Assembly: GCF_902806685.2 (NCBI RefSeq)
Contig: NC_048556.1
Span: 6,510,001-6,574,000, forward strand
DNA from: Maniola hyperantus
Lineage: Eukaryota; Arthropoda; Insecta; Lepidoptera; Nymphalidae
DNA length: 64,000 bases
Direction: 5' to 3'
The stretch's first letter is position 1. Every line of letters starts with the position of its first letter. Shown here one piece after another: positions 1 to 10,516 of this stretch. The position numbers and the translations under genes were made by a program. Below the pieces are notes generated by a model. It did not search any database. It saw only the letters and a list, made by a program, of their open reading frames with translations, and had not been told where the DNA came from.

Positions 1-633
1 CAGTCTTCGCACCTACAAGTAAGCAAAAGTTTGTATCCTGCAACAGTTTAGTGAACCTTCTTAGTGTATGTGTACAGTAAGAACCCTGTCTTTACTACTG
101 AGCTTTTATTTTGAAACAATTTTATGAATTTTACTGTGTCATTGTCTATTCCATGCCAATGGCATCTTAAATTTAAAACATAGATTTTATGTACTATCTA
201 CCTAAGGCATTCTAATGTATCTAAATTAAGTCTTGGCATTAAGCTAGAATAACTAAGCATTATTAGCCATCATATGTATTAAGCGACCCCGGTAAAAGTT
301 ACATTAAAAACAATTTTGCCTAACATCTAGCAAATTTCATTTATAACACCTCATATACATTACAAGGGAGTCGACGGCTAGCTTCTATTCTTTACTAGGT
401 AGATAGATCAAGTAAAGTAAATTATTTTTTTTCCTCTAATCTTTGTAAGGTGGTAGATTATTCCGTATCCGGGTATATTTCTATTCCGCACAATTTATCA
501 CCCTTACAATACGACATGCAACTCTTTAAATGCAAACAAACAGTAACTAGTTTTCTAAATAATCTAAACTATATTGATACGGAAAATCTACTAAAATTTC
601 AAATTTAAATTTAAATAAATAATTAAAGCTATA
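1..633. other. Gene-free AT-rich stretch
   Basis: No supported gene or recognised repeat. The sequence is AT-rich with frequent stops in all frames. Confidence 0.5.
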
Positions 634-900
634 CCACTCACACTCACACACACACACACAAACACACACATACACACACACACACAAACACATTCACATA
701 CACGCACGACACATTGCATGCTAATTGTTTAGACTTAAGTATTTATAGTTTTTGTTAACACAACTATTATGTTTGAGACTGAGTAACAGGAGCGGGGACC
801 CTGAGACACAGGTTTATCAAACTTACTTCAGGGTTCCCGACACTAAACTGTAAACCGACATTGTTGTCATAAATAAATTTTCATTTCATTTCATTTCATA
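634..900 (+). mobile_element. 3' end of a CR1-like LINE with CA microsatellite
   Basis: A CA-rich microsatellite (634-708) is followed by about 170 bp of unique sequence and a (TTTCA)n tail at 879-899. The layout (CA run, short 3' UTR with a stem, short-repeat tail) matches the 3' UTR of the intact LINE at 23-29 kb, although the sequence differs. A stem is visible: CGGGGACCCTGA near 796 pairs with TCAGGGTTCCCG near 830-841. No coding part remains, so this is a strongly 5'-truncated copy. Confidence 0.6.
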
Positions 901-2353
901 CTTAGAATTCTTCAAATACTATTTTACTAAATGAAATGAAATATTTCAGTCATGTAGGATAACTTTTACGACTTATAATAGTCAAGACTCTAACACTTGC
1001 TAGTAACATATTCTACGAATAACTCATAGCGTATATTGTTAAATGACTTGGCTTTTTTAACCAGACCAGAATAAGTCTTTGAACCAGACGTCTCCTCTTT
1101 GTAGAAAATGTTCTTCATAATAAAATCGAAGAAGAAAATTCTTAATGAGTATTTAATTACGGTGGTGTAAAAAGTCAAGGCTCGTGGGCATTTAGTGGAT
1201 CAAAATAAAATAGCTCCTTTCGTGGTATATAACGACGTCAATCAAGCTACGTTCATGAACATTTGTATTCTGAGTACGACTGGAAGGGAATGTTCGGCAG
1301 AGATAAGGCGGAAGTAAATACCACACGTAATACCTAGCTGAGGTATTCCGAAACAATGTTTGCTTTAATACTTATCTTAATACAGAGAACATTTATTGTG
1401 GCTTTAGTAGTACTTTGTGCTTGAGTCGTCGACGCAATAAAAAGCCCTCTTCCAAGATAAAGCGAGTTCCTTAGAAATAAATAAACTCGTAAAAGTGTCC
1501 CCCATTTCATTGCAACAAGCGGATTCTATTGCAGTACAAGTGATGTCACTCACGACACGCAAAAATACTACAGACGATAACATTCTGTTGGTGAAACATT
1601 ATTTTCCAGGGTTAAGAATTTACCGACGTCTTCTATAGACAGTAGACTAGTAACGGGTCGCCATATTTGAAGCATGCTTGTAGGTGTCGTTTTTAAACCT
1701 CATCATTAGAATCTAATCTAATAGATTAGATACCAATTTATGTAGTCTAGTGCCGTAGTGCCGCTACGCCGCGCCCATGTGGTCACGCAAACAAGCGTAC
1801 GAATTTGTCTTCACTTTTTATTAAAATACGAACGTATGAGTATTATTAACGTATTTACATATCTAAATTTTCATATCTTTGGATTTTACAAACAATACAA
1901 GCAATACGCGTTAAAACCTTTTCACTTCACAATATATTTTTCGGCATTTCTTCTCAACCGTGCCTCATTTTAAGGCTTCAGTGGGAAAGCCTAACACATT
2001 TTTTGTTTGTATTTCAAGAATCAATCTGCCATTGGAAAAGACGTATTTATCTACTGATTTATTTGGATATTGAAGTCAAACGAGAATAAGAATAAGCCTT
2101 TGAAAGATTTATCGAAATTACTTTAGGTTAGTAAAATTTTACGAATCGTAAAATGATAGTGAAACAAAAATAAAATCAGGTAATAAGGTCCACATCAAAA
2201 AAAGGACAAAGTGGTGAGCATCAGCTAGTTTCTAAATAATTTTTGCTAAATATATTTTTTTCTAAATAAGTGTCGCTACTAGATGGCACTAACAGTCGCT
2301 TCAGTACTGAGTGGATCTACATAGTATATCGAATTTCGGCACTGGCAGCAAAG
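901..2353. other. Gene-free stretch
   Basis: AT-rich sequence with no frame longer than about 70 codons and nothing recognised. Confidence 0.45.
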
Positions 2354-2437
2354 CAAACCGTGGCGTAGCGGTCTAGGCGACGCGCGACGCGACGGCGTGT
2401 TTCCCAGAAGACGTAGGTTCGAATCCTACCGGTTCCA
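2354..2437 (+). other. Class II tRNA-like sequence (tRNA-Leu/Ser-like pseudogene or SINE head)
   Basis: An 84-nt segment has a near-consensus A box (TGGCGTAGCGGTCTAGGCG, from 2361) and a perfect B box (GGTTCGAATCC, 2416-2426) inside a 5-bp T stem (GTAGG/CCTAC). The A box resembles that of tRNA-Leu, and the length with a 'GTTTCCCAGAAGAC' segment fits a class II variable arm. Only 5 of 7 acceptor pairs form, and the anticodon arm (a CGCG-rich tract) does not fold cleanly. It is therefore more likely a tRNA-derived SINE promoter or a pseudogene than a working tRNA. A covariance-model scan would decide. Confidence 0.5.
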
Positions 2438-2872
2438 CAATTTTTGAAATGTATTTAAAAATTATTTAGATCCTACAAGGGTCCCTAAAAAGGTAACCCT
2501 GAAAACAGAGATTTCACTTAAAACACAAGACGTCGATCTTTATATTACGGCTTGATATATTATCACTGAACCGTACGGGGTTCCTAACAATTTGTGGTAT
2601 TGTCGGTTGACAAAAAGCCGTCGTTTGCCTCGGGACCACTCCATTAAGCCCGGAAAAAGTCGCAAGACGTGTTTCCCCGGATTACAATATAAAATGTAGA
2701 GCTATTTCTATCACTTATTGTGCGCGACTCGGGAATCGTAGGCAATATTGTTTTGAGGGTTGATTTATGATCCGCTATGTAGATTTGTATCACGTTTCCG
2801 GGAATTTGATCGTGAAATTCGGTATTTCTTCTCTAAGAATAATATAACAAAGTGTATCTATATTATTTCAAA

Positions 2873-2971
2873 GTAACCAGCCATGCCATAGATGCATCCG
2901 ACTATTCGTAAGCACTTGTAAAAGTTTATACGAATAAAAAAGATTTTCATTTTCATTTTCATTTTCATTTT
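2873..2971 (+). mobile_element. LINE 3' tail with (TTTTCA)n (family C)
   Basis: The phrase 'gactattcgtaagcacttg' followed by 'taaaagtttatacgaataaa' and a (TTTTCA)n run is a LINE 3' end. Related pieces occur at about 11800, 37310, 49908 and 52150. Only the last 100 bp is present, so the copy is heavily 5'-truncated. Confidence 0.55.
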
Positions 2972-2976
2972 GTGTA

Positions 2977-3068
2977 TTTACTTCATCATCGTCAACCGAT
3001 AGACGTCCACTGCTGGACATAGGTCTCTTGTAGGGATTTCCACACGCCACGGTCTTGCGCCGCCTTTT
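2977..3068 (-). mobile_element. RTE-type LINE ORF C-terminus fragment (family D)
   Basis: On the minus strand this matches the end of the LINE reverse-transcriptase ORF seen better at 15304-15600: the strings 'gacgtccactgctggacat' and 'ggtctcttgtagggatttcc' are shared. It abuts the family C tail directly. Confidence 0.6.
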
Positions 3069-3210
3069 CCGAGAAAAAAGTAACCTATGTCCGTTACCGG
3101 GAGCAAGCTATCCGTGTACCAGATTTCGTCTGTTTCTTACCATTATGATTTAGGTAAACATTAAATGAAATTGAATCCACTAAAGTCGAATCGAAGCGCA
3201 CTTAATCGAA

Positions 3211-3332
3211 TAAAGTAGCCTAACTCTGTATCCAAATCGGTTGAACGGATGACCGTGAAAACTAGCTTTTCACGGTCATTCTTGTTCTTGTCTTTTCACA
3301 GACAGACACACTTTCACATTTATAATAATATT
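3211..3332 (-). mobile_element. Family F repeat fragment (RTE-like tail)
   Basis: In reverse complement it reads the family consensus: a GCTAGTTTTCACGGTC-like start, 'ATCCGTTCAACCGATTTGG', then 'ACAGAGTTAGG'. A perfect 13-bp hairpin (3249-3261 with 3267-3279) is embedded where the element begins again in the opposite direction. Confidence 0.6.
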
Positions 3333-3627
3333 ATTATGACGTATCTGTAGTATATAGAATGGATGTACAAAGCAAGGAAATCTTCGCCCCGCCTGTCTCA
3401 CAAGTGCTACGAGTACCTCTCCTTTTCAATTTACGCCGCAAAGAGGGCCCGACCAAATTGCTTTTGTATTCCATTTCCCGAATAACTTAAATGTATCGAA
3501 GATTAAATCAAAAAATTTATTCAATACCTCGATTGGATTACTTATACGGGAGTGTTAATATAAAAGATCATTGACATTGTAATTTAAACTTGGATTTTAA
3601 AATATTAATAAAAACTATTCTAACTAA

Positions 3628-3772
3628 GGTCTTCACCTGTGCATTCTAAAACTGATTTTTATTTATTTTTATGCATCATAGTTTTTGAGTTATCATGCAA
3701 AATGTCGAAAAAATACGACTGAATTACGGAACCCTTGTTGCGCGTGCCTGACTCGCACTTGGCCGGGTTTTT
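3628..3772 (-). mobile_element. GCCAAGTGCGAG repeat, truncated
   Basis: The minus strand begins AAAACCCGGCCAAGTGCGAG, then reads GAGTC and GGGTTCCGTA-like sequence. This is the diagnostic left end of an abundant repeat with at least ten copies here. The right half is missing. The family is Lepidoptera-type; I suspect a Helitron-like or other non-autonomous element, but its class is unproven. Confidence 0.7.
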
Positions 3773-4397
3773 TAAATTAGTATATCTTTATTATGTGCTA
3801 ACAAAAATCTAAGTAAACGTGACTAATTATGTTGTACACTATCTTTAAATGACGTGTCTAAATCCAGTACTTTGATTTTTAAAGCATCATCACGAAAAGA
3901 ATAAGCCACCACCATTTTAGTTTAGTTTAGAAATAGAATTAGTCACATTTCGTTTAATATTTTAGATTCATCTAAAAAAATGTTAGGTAGTTATAGTGTT
4001 ATAAAATTCCGACTGCCTCCAGCCAAAACTAGTCAAATATACACTCGGAATAGAGTATTCCCACAAATCTAATAGATAGTGCCATATATTCGTACTACAA
4101 AATATTCAACAGCATACGAAACTAGTTATTGTAATATGTTATGCAGTAAGCCAATAACTCGATTTTATACATAAATTCGTTCACAAAAATTGAACATAGT
4201 GGAAAACACGATCTTTAAAACTGGACATTAGAAAAACAAGCATTCTAATCCGAAGACGGGGGCATATTATGATTGCGCATTGTACAAAATCTGATCTCAG
4301 CTGAACTTGTGTATTTAATCCTTTAGTGTACGAACCGGCGCATACCGTCATGTTGCAACATCAGATTAGACTAAGTAGGTACCTTCTTGTTTTAAGC
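3773..4397. other. Gene-free stretch
   Basis: AT-rich with no supported gene or repeat. Confidence 0.4.
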
Positions 4398-4730
4398 TAC
4401 GGACAGACGTGCTCATTACTAGCACGAAAGCATGCTTTTATTGAGCAAGTGCTCATTAGTAGCACGTGTGTCATGTAATGAGCATGCTTATTTCGAGCAT
4501 GCTCAAAAATCAACCGACGTTTGATTTTCGAGCATGCTACCTGAGGCGCGGGTAGAAGGGGGCGTGCTCCGAGCGCGTCTGAACAGGGTTTGCTTATTAG
4601 CATGTACTCAGTACAACATACAACATATTTATTTAAGCATGCTTATTGCTGGCAAATGTGAACAGTTGCATGAGCATGCTAACATTAAGCTAGCATAAAA
4701 GCACGCTTTTTTTGAGCACGTCTGTCCGTA
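4398..4730. mobile_element. TIR MITE with repeated GCATGC palindromes
   Basis: A 333-bp element is bounded by perfect 18-bp inverted repeats (TACGGACAGACGTGCTCA at 4398-4415 and its complement at 4713-4730). If the outer TA is the target duplication, it would be a Tc1/mariner-type or similar MITE. Six GCATGC palindromes lie inside (4430, 4482, 4497, 4532, 4637, 4674), mostly within the longer motif AGCATGCT. No transposase ORF is present. Confidence 0.75.
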
Positions 4731-5693
4731 CCTTTATTGTTTTGCGAGCACTGTACAAAAGTTAGTAACAAACTTATTGGTGTTTGTTATTACAAAAGTA
4801 GGTACATACATTCCCGTTCAGTGTAATATCCTACCACGCTCATGTAGTTTCACAGTATCACAACCTTGTACCCTCACAATTTCACCACAAAACAGCGAGA
4901 AATCATTTTCGTCCTTATGTGATCGACATATGTATAATCGCACAAAACTTTTTTGGTTCAACATTTCTGAAACGAAATACTATGGGCGCTACTTCAGTAC
5001 TGAAACCGTAGCATATTTCATGAAAAAAAAATTGGCCCATCTTGTCGTCCCGTTAGTATTTATTTTTCCTTTCAATTTGACAGTAAGACGTTTATTAATC
5101 AATACCAAATAAGAGCGCAAGCGTAGCGAGCGCAAAAATGTTGGTTTTAGTATCTACCGAAAAAAAAAATTTGAAAGCAAAAGAATACAAAAAATAATTA
5201 TATAGATTTTAAAAAATATTTAAAATATTTATATCTGACCAGCCATGAGTGGCACAATGCTACGCATGCCGGACATCAGCTAGTTTAGAGAATATAAATC
5301 TTGAATGTTCCATTCGAAGCAGTAAAATGACATTTGGCAGACAGCCAGCATGGCCAGCGTTCACTATTCTTTCAATAAAATCGATTAAACTGAAAAAAGT
5401 TGAGTTACGAGTATTTCGAATAAAAGATAACGTTAAAAAGGATTTGTCACGAAATATAATATGAGAGATGATCTATTATAGACGAAAAATAAACATTAGA
5501 AATCATAAATTGTATATTTATAATTAGCTTTTGCTCGCGTCTTCGTCCCCAAGGTTTTAGAAAGGAGCCCATTGTAATTCTGGAAAGTCCCCACTCTTTG
5601 TCTACTTTTCTGTCCCTAGTTGGGAAAGCTTCATATAATTGGTTCTGCTATATCGTAGATTACCGCAAAAGAAGACAGACAATCAAATATTCA
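4731..5693. other. Gene-free stretch; unsupported 111-codon frame
   Basis: The frame at 4777-5112 opens with GTG rather than ATG, lacks recognisable motifs and sits in AT-rich DNA, so it is not called. The rest shows no gene. Confidence 0.4.
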
Positions 5694-5840
5694 AAAAACC
5701 GGTCAAGTGCGAGTCGGACTCGCACACGAAGGGTTTCATACCATTGCATCGCATAAGATATAACACGATGTACTTTTTAATTTTCAGTATTGGTTGTTAT
5801 AGTGGCAATAAGTTTCTATTGCCGCTATATAACAACAAAT
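5694..5840 (+). mobile_element. GCCAAGTGCGAG repeat, left end
   Basis: Reads AAAAAACCGGTCAAGTGCGA, then GTCGGACTCGCACACGAAGG. Its internal part holds an imperfect palindrome (TGTTATAGTGGCAATA ... TATTGCCGCTATATAACA), marking a subfamily different from the copies at 10.8 and 48.7 kb. Confidence 0.65.
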
Positions 5841-5901
5841 ATATCGACTAAAACATTATTATATTATTATTAACATATTAAAAATTCATACATTTCTAAA
5901 T

Positions 5902-6290
5902 ATATAAAAGGAAAAGCTGACTGATTGACTGACTGACTGACAGACTGATCTATGTATCAACGTACAGCTCAAACCATTGAACGGATCGGGATGAAATTTG
6001 GCACGGTAGCTATTATGACGTAGGCATTAGCTAAAAAGGGAGTTTTGAAAACTCAATCCCTAAGGGCGGTTACGCACTCATCCAATCCGAGTCCATGAAA
6101 CTACGTTCCAAAGTAGTCATAGAACTATTTGTATGATTGGTAGTAGGTAGTTTATGACCATTATGACATAATATGAGTTATGACGTAGATATTTTTATAC
6201 CATTTTCACGGATTCGGATCGCATGACATGAGTGCGTGATCGCTCTAGGGGGTAAAACAGGGGTTTGAAATTTGTGTATTATAAAATTTA
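5902..6290 (+). mobile_element. Family E repeat interrupted by a MITE
   Basis: Family E signature: (CTGA)n run, 'ATCTATGTATCAACGTACAG', 'GAACGGATCGGGATGAAAT' and 'AGCTATTATGACGTAGGC'. The body stops at 'ccctaag' (6064) and resumes near 6244 with 'tagggggtaaaacagggg', so the 6065-6243 fold-back element landed inside it. Family E resembles RTE-derived 3' tails. Confidence 0.65.
6065..6243. mobile_element. Fold-back MITE (GCGGTTACGCACTCAT family), copy 1
   Basis: Imperfect inverted ends: GGCGGTTACGCACTCATCCA at the left and ATGAGTGCGTGATCGC at the right, with inner arms ATCCGAGTCCATGAAA and TTTTCACGGATTCGGAT. A related copy lies at 34958-35270. It has no ORF. Confidence 0.6.
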
Positions 6291-6851
6291 TGTATTGTGT
6301 ATTATGAAAATTATTAAGGTGTGTATTACAAAATTATTAAGGTAGATAGATAGATGCAATATTAAGTTTGTGCGAGTATAACTTATTCTTAAATGGAGAT
6401 TACGGGTAGCTACTAGCGATACTCATTAGTTTCTTGAGGAGCGTTTCAGCTATCTAGCGTCCGTCTAGAAATTTAATAAGACGTCCAATTAGTTTTAAAT
6501 ACATTTCAGTCGGAGTAAGTGTACACGAGATTTGAAGGCTTGTGGAATAACGATTGAAAAGATGAATTGGTTTAGTTATGCTTTGTTGTTTGGCAGTAAT
6601 CAATATGCATATATAAAAAAGAATGATCGAAATCAGTATAGGTAGGTAGGTATGTATGATCAGTACATTAAATATCGATGATATTTTTAAAAGTCGATAC
6701 CTACGTTATAATATTATACCTACTCGATTAGTAGTTTTGAGACCTCACTGGTCTCAAAACTTCCACATTAGAATTAAATTCGTAGGCTAGTTCGAATCTA
6801 GTGCGTTGTGTATCTTCTACCTGATACTCATCAGTGCGAACGATTTTTACA

Positions 6852-7062
6852 CGCCACTAGCTTATGCCCGTGACTTTGTCGAATTTCACCCTCTTAGGGG
6901 TTGAATTTTATAAAAACCTTACTTAACCGGTGCCTACGTCATAATAGCTATCTGCATGCCAAATTTCAGCGCGATCCGTCCAGTAGTTTGAGCTGTGCAT
7001 TGATAGATCAGTCAGTCAGTCAGTCAGCTAATCACCTTTTCCTTTTATATATTATTTAGAAG
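6852..7062 (-). mobile_element. Family E repeat
   Basis: Reverse complement shows the ordered family E blocks: AAGGAAAAGGTGATTAGCTG, the CTGA run, 'GGATCGCGCTGAAATTTGGC', 'TAGCTATTATGACGTAGGC' and the terminal 'GGGCATAAGCTAGT'. Confidence 0.7.
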
Positions 7063-7450
7063 AGGTCAATGCATATTACTAACTAGTTACTAGTTAGTTA
7101 TATAAACCAAGCGATAAAAAATATTATAGGTGGGCCACCCTCGGTTCCCCTTCGGTCTTCAACCTGTGACAGACAGACTGACACAGAACTTCCGTAAACA
7201 AGCCTCCCGAACAATCTGGAAAAGAATTTTTATTGTTTTCCATTAAAGGAGCTTCGGCCATTGAAATTAATGACTTTGTCTTTTGTGGCCGAAAATCAGG
7301 TCGGGCTTGGAACAAGCCGTCTGGAAGTATTGTCTAAAATATATTAAAATATTATGCCGTCAAGATAAAACGTTAATTAGATATTTTAAATGAGTTCTAA
7401 AGTACAATAAAAGTTTAAAAAATCATAAACACGATTTGGGGACTATAAAA

Positions 7451-7555
7451 GTCTGTCTTTGAGAACATTACGGAAAACTCTCAGGCATGCAAGTTTCCAC
7501 AGGAGGTTTTCTTTCACCGTTAAAGTAAAAGATATTTAACTGCTTTAAACACACA
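7451..7555 (-). mobile_element. SINE-2 internal fragment
   Basis: Contains the SINE-2 body strings 'gagaacattacggaaaactc', 'tcaggcatgcaagtttcc' and 'tttctttcaccgttaaag', matching the full copy at 40741-41054. Both ends are missing. Confidence 0.6.
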
Positions 7556-7689
7556 TTATTCTAGGATCTAACCCCCCCGTAGGGTTATATCTGAAAGAAG
7601 ATTAGAAGAAATAAAAGATTTTTTAAAGAAGATTCGCGCACAGTACCCAGCTGGCGCGGATTTGTTGATCATGATGACGATGATGATGT

Positions 7690-7895
7690 TCACAAAATAT
7701 AAGCAGGTATAGTTCCCGGCTGTCGCGTTTGACTTATGGTGCAGGTGCGAGCTCGCGCGGGTATTGTTCTACGCGTTCGTGTACTGTGTACAGCTGAGCA
7801 CTCACACTAATGCAGATGGCGAACCGGCCGGGGTGCGGCGCGGCGCGCGGGCTGGTGTGTTCCGCTCCCTCGCATCACGTGCTCCACTGACTCCT
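7690..7895. other. GC-rich block, unassigned
   Basis: A conspicuously GC-rich 200 bp in AT-rich surroundings, with an ATG following CAG at about 7813 that opens a 24-codon frame (MANRPGCGAARGLVCSAPSH...). It could be a promoter or first exon, possibly of the putative GPCR gene downstream, or a GC-rich repeat. No splice donor convinced me. Confidence 0.25.
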
Positions 7896-8349
7896 AAAAA
7901 ATGCTATTGTGACGTATCTTGCGGTTAACTTCAAAAACTACTATATAATTGGCGCGTAGTACCTATAGGTGCCATTGACTATCTGTTCACGTGCTAGTGT
8001 GGCGTTATTTGAATATACATACTCCACTTTACATAAATTATCGTCCACCAATATTTACATGACAACACAAGTTGATTAAAACCAAGCTGCAGGCTCCAGC
8101 ATCCTGTTGTTTCAGACTCTCTAAAATAGTTCGACAAACTAAGATGAAATTTATGCTAATTCGTGGTTTTGTTATGAAATTGTACTCCCCAAGCGACGAA
8201 AACTTCGCCATTAATATTATTGCTAAACGCTTTGTCCACTTTAAATATTTTCTCTATAATTTTCTCTATTCTTCGTGGATTCGATTCTTCGCGCATTATG
8301 GCATCACGCAGAGGCTTTTCTGAAGAATTTTGTCAGACTATCGTTGCCA

Positions 8350-8500
8350 TGGTCTCAACTAGAATGACGACCTTGCACCGCAAAGCGCAACATTCGAAGA
8401 CCTCCCGACAAACGAATCGCAGTGAGCCCCTGTAAGAAGTCCCTATAAAAGACCTATATCCAGCAGTGGACTCCATCGGGTGAGGATGTTGATGATGATC
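8350..8500 (+). mobile_element. RTE-type LINE ORF C-terminus fragment (family D)
   Basis: Plus-strand equivalent of the 15304-15600 element: 'agaatgacgaccttgcaccg' and 'cctatatccagcagtggact', ending in a GAT-rich tail. The frame is broken. Confidence 0.6.
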
Positions 8501-9690
8501 CAGATCTCTTATCAAAATATAGGGCGCATGCATTTCAAATACACTTTATAAATACATATTATACAAAATACAAATTGGCCACAAGGCGGTCTGGATACAA
8601 TAAAACATTATGATAACATAATGAAAAACCTAATCGCTTTACAATAAAAATTGATTTCCAATACAAACAGGAAAACGGATAATTCGCGTTCCTCGGAGCG
8701 TCTTAAGAGCTGAAAATGGAAGTGTAATTGAATTTCGCAGTCCACAAAAAGACGAGCTTAGGCAAGGGCATTACAATGCTAATACTAATCTAGGCCTCTC
8801 GATCCAAGTCATTAGGCCCAGTTCAGACATGCGGTAAACGCGCGGATACAAATCAGCTGCTCGATTACGGAAAACCCTCATCAATCAATGCTACAATCTC
8901 AAATGTTGTGATCTGCTTTTATTATATTTTTTCCAGAGGGTGTTGACCAATCAGAGGCGACTTCGGTTATCGTACTAAGTAAGTGTAGCTGTCATTCTAC
9001 GGTGTGCCATAAAATGACAGCTACAGTTAGGCGGCGGTAGGCCCCAGGGTGATTTGAAACACGGTAAAATGTACCCACTCACCACATGTGTGACGTGTGT
9101 GTGGTGATTATAATATTGATAAAATAGGTGTGATAACTACACTTCATTTCAAATCTGAAAAAAATTTACTCGCTCTATGTATGTACATCATCGTAAGATC
9201 AAGGTGTGGATTTTGTGTGTAATTATTTGATGGTATAGACTATAGAGTAGCAGCATTTATAATAAAATATTCCTAATGAGCGGCATTCATACAGCCTGTG
9301 CGGATATAAACCGCGCGGATCTGTCTGCGGTATCCGAAGTAGTCTTTAGGGTTGATGTAGGTACATTGTCTAACAGAATTCTCGGGAAATAGTGCCTTAA
9401 CCATTCTGTTACTGCACACCGTAACAGATGTCTCGTCCCTTATCTAAGTGGAAGGCCTAATGTCGCCTACTAATCAGACGAAAAGGTTACCCAGAGATTT
9501 GTACAGACAAAACTTTCGGGCTGTAGGTACTTAGCTTTAAACCTTATATTTTAAAGACGGTTTGAAATATAGTTTTATGAGTAAAGCAAGGTTTCCAAGT
9601 GTATTTGGGGGGGGAAAGCACCTCAACCGTTTATTTGCCTATATACAGTCAGTCAGTGACTTTTAAAATTATTTATTTGAATAAAACTAT
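8501..9690. other. Gene-free stretch with one hairpin
   Basis: No gene is supported. A perfect hairpin is present near 8985-9028 (TGTAGCTGTCATT with AATGACAGCTACA). GCGCGGAT strings near 8833 and 9314 may be the ends of an old element, but I could not close it. Confidence 0.35.
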
Positions 9691-9845
9691 ATACCTACTA
9701 ATATTATAAAAAGGAAAGTATCTGTTTGTAGTCGATAAACTTTGAAACTACTAAACCGATTTTAATAACTCTTTCACCAGAAAGCTACTTTATCCAGAAA
9801 TAACATGTTAGTTAGCCATAAATAAAGTGAAAATAGGCTATAATG
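9691..9845 (+). mobile_element. RTE-like tail, divergent
   Basis: Begins 'tactaatattataaaaagga' and continues 'aactactaaaccgattttaa' and 'ctactttatccagaaataac', which follows the order of family F but is diverged. Confidence 0.45.
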
Positions 9846-10030
9846 AAAAATTACATCAAATAAAAACATTATATAAGAAATAACAATAATTTATTATTGA
9901 CCAAAAAAATTAGGGACGATGTAAAGTAGTGCTCTTTCTTTCTTTCTTTGTTTACTTACCCGCCAACTTCTTGACAGGAAAACCTAATAACTTTCATGGC
10001 CAACCCGGCACTCGAACTCGATACCAAACC

Positions 10031-10133
10031 AGCCAGGCCAGCGTGGTAGACTATAGCCAAAACCCTTCTCATTCTGAGAGGAGACCTGTGCTCTGTAGTG
10101 AGCCAGCGATGAGTTGATCATGATGATGATGAT
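10031..10133 (+). mobile_element. SINE-2 3' end
   Basis: Contains 'cagcgtggtagactatagcc', 'attctgagaggagacctgtg' and 'agtgagccagcgatgagttg', then a GAT-repeat tail. This is the 3' half of SINE-2. Confidence 0.65.
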
Positions 10134-10516
10134 AAATACACAATACATTCACAAAATCCCCAATCTGTGCTAATCAAGAAATGTCATCCTTCGTTGACTT
10201 TCCACGAAAGCTTAATTAATCCCCCAAAAGACGATCATTTGAAATGTTTATCACTAAAATAATTATTTTGTCTGTAGGACCGTACAATCAGCTCTTTATT
10301 TCGATTGGATTGTAATGTGATAAATTCTTGAATCTCATAAAGTCACAATAGCTTTACAGAATTTGCTAAATATTTTTAAAATATTCGCAGTATTGCTGCT
10401 TCATGAATTTTGGAGTTTCAATCTTATTTATAAACTCGTTGGTCACCCCGCCTTTGCCCGGGTGGAGTTGTATTGTTTTTCGGAACAAGAACTATCCTAT
10501 AAATTTAATGATAAAT

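Noticed and set aside
4777..5112. 111-codon open frame on the + strand
   Set aside because: It opens with GTG, has no motif and sits in AT-rich repeat-poor DNA; its length is within what chance allows across 64 kb.
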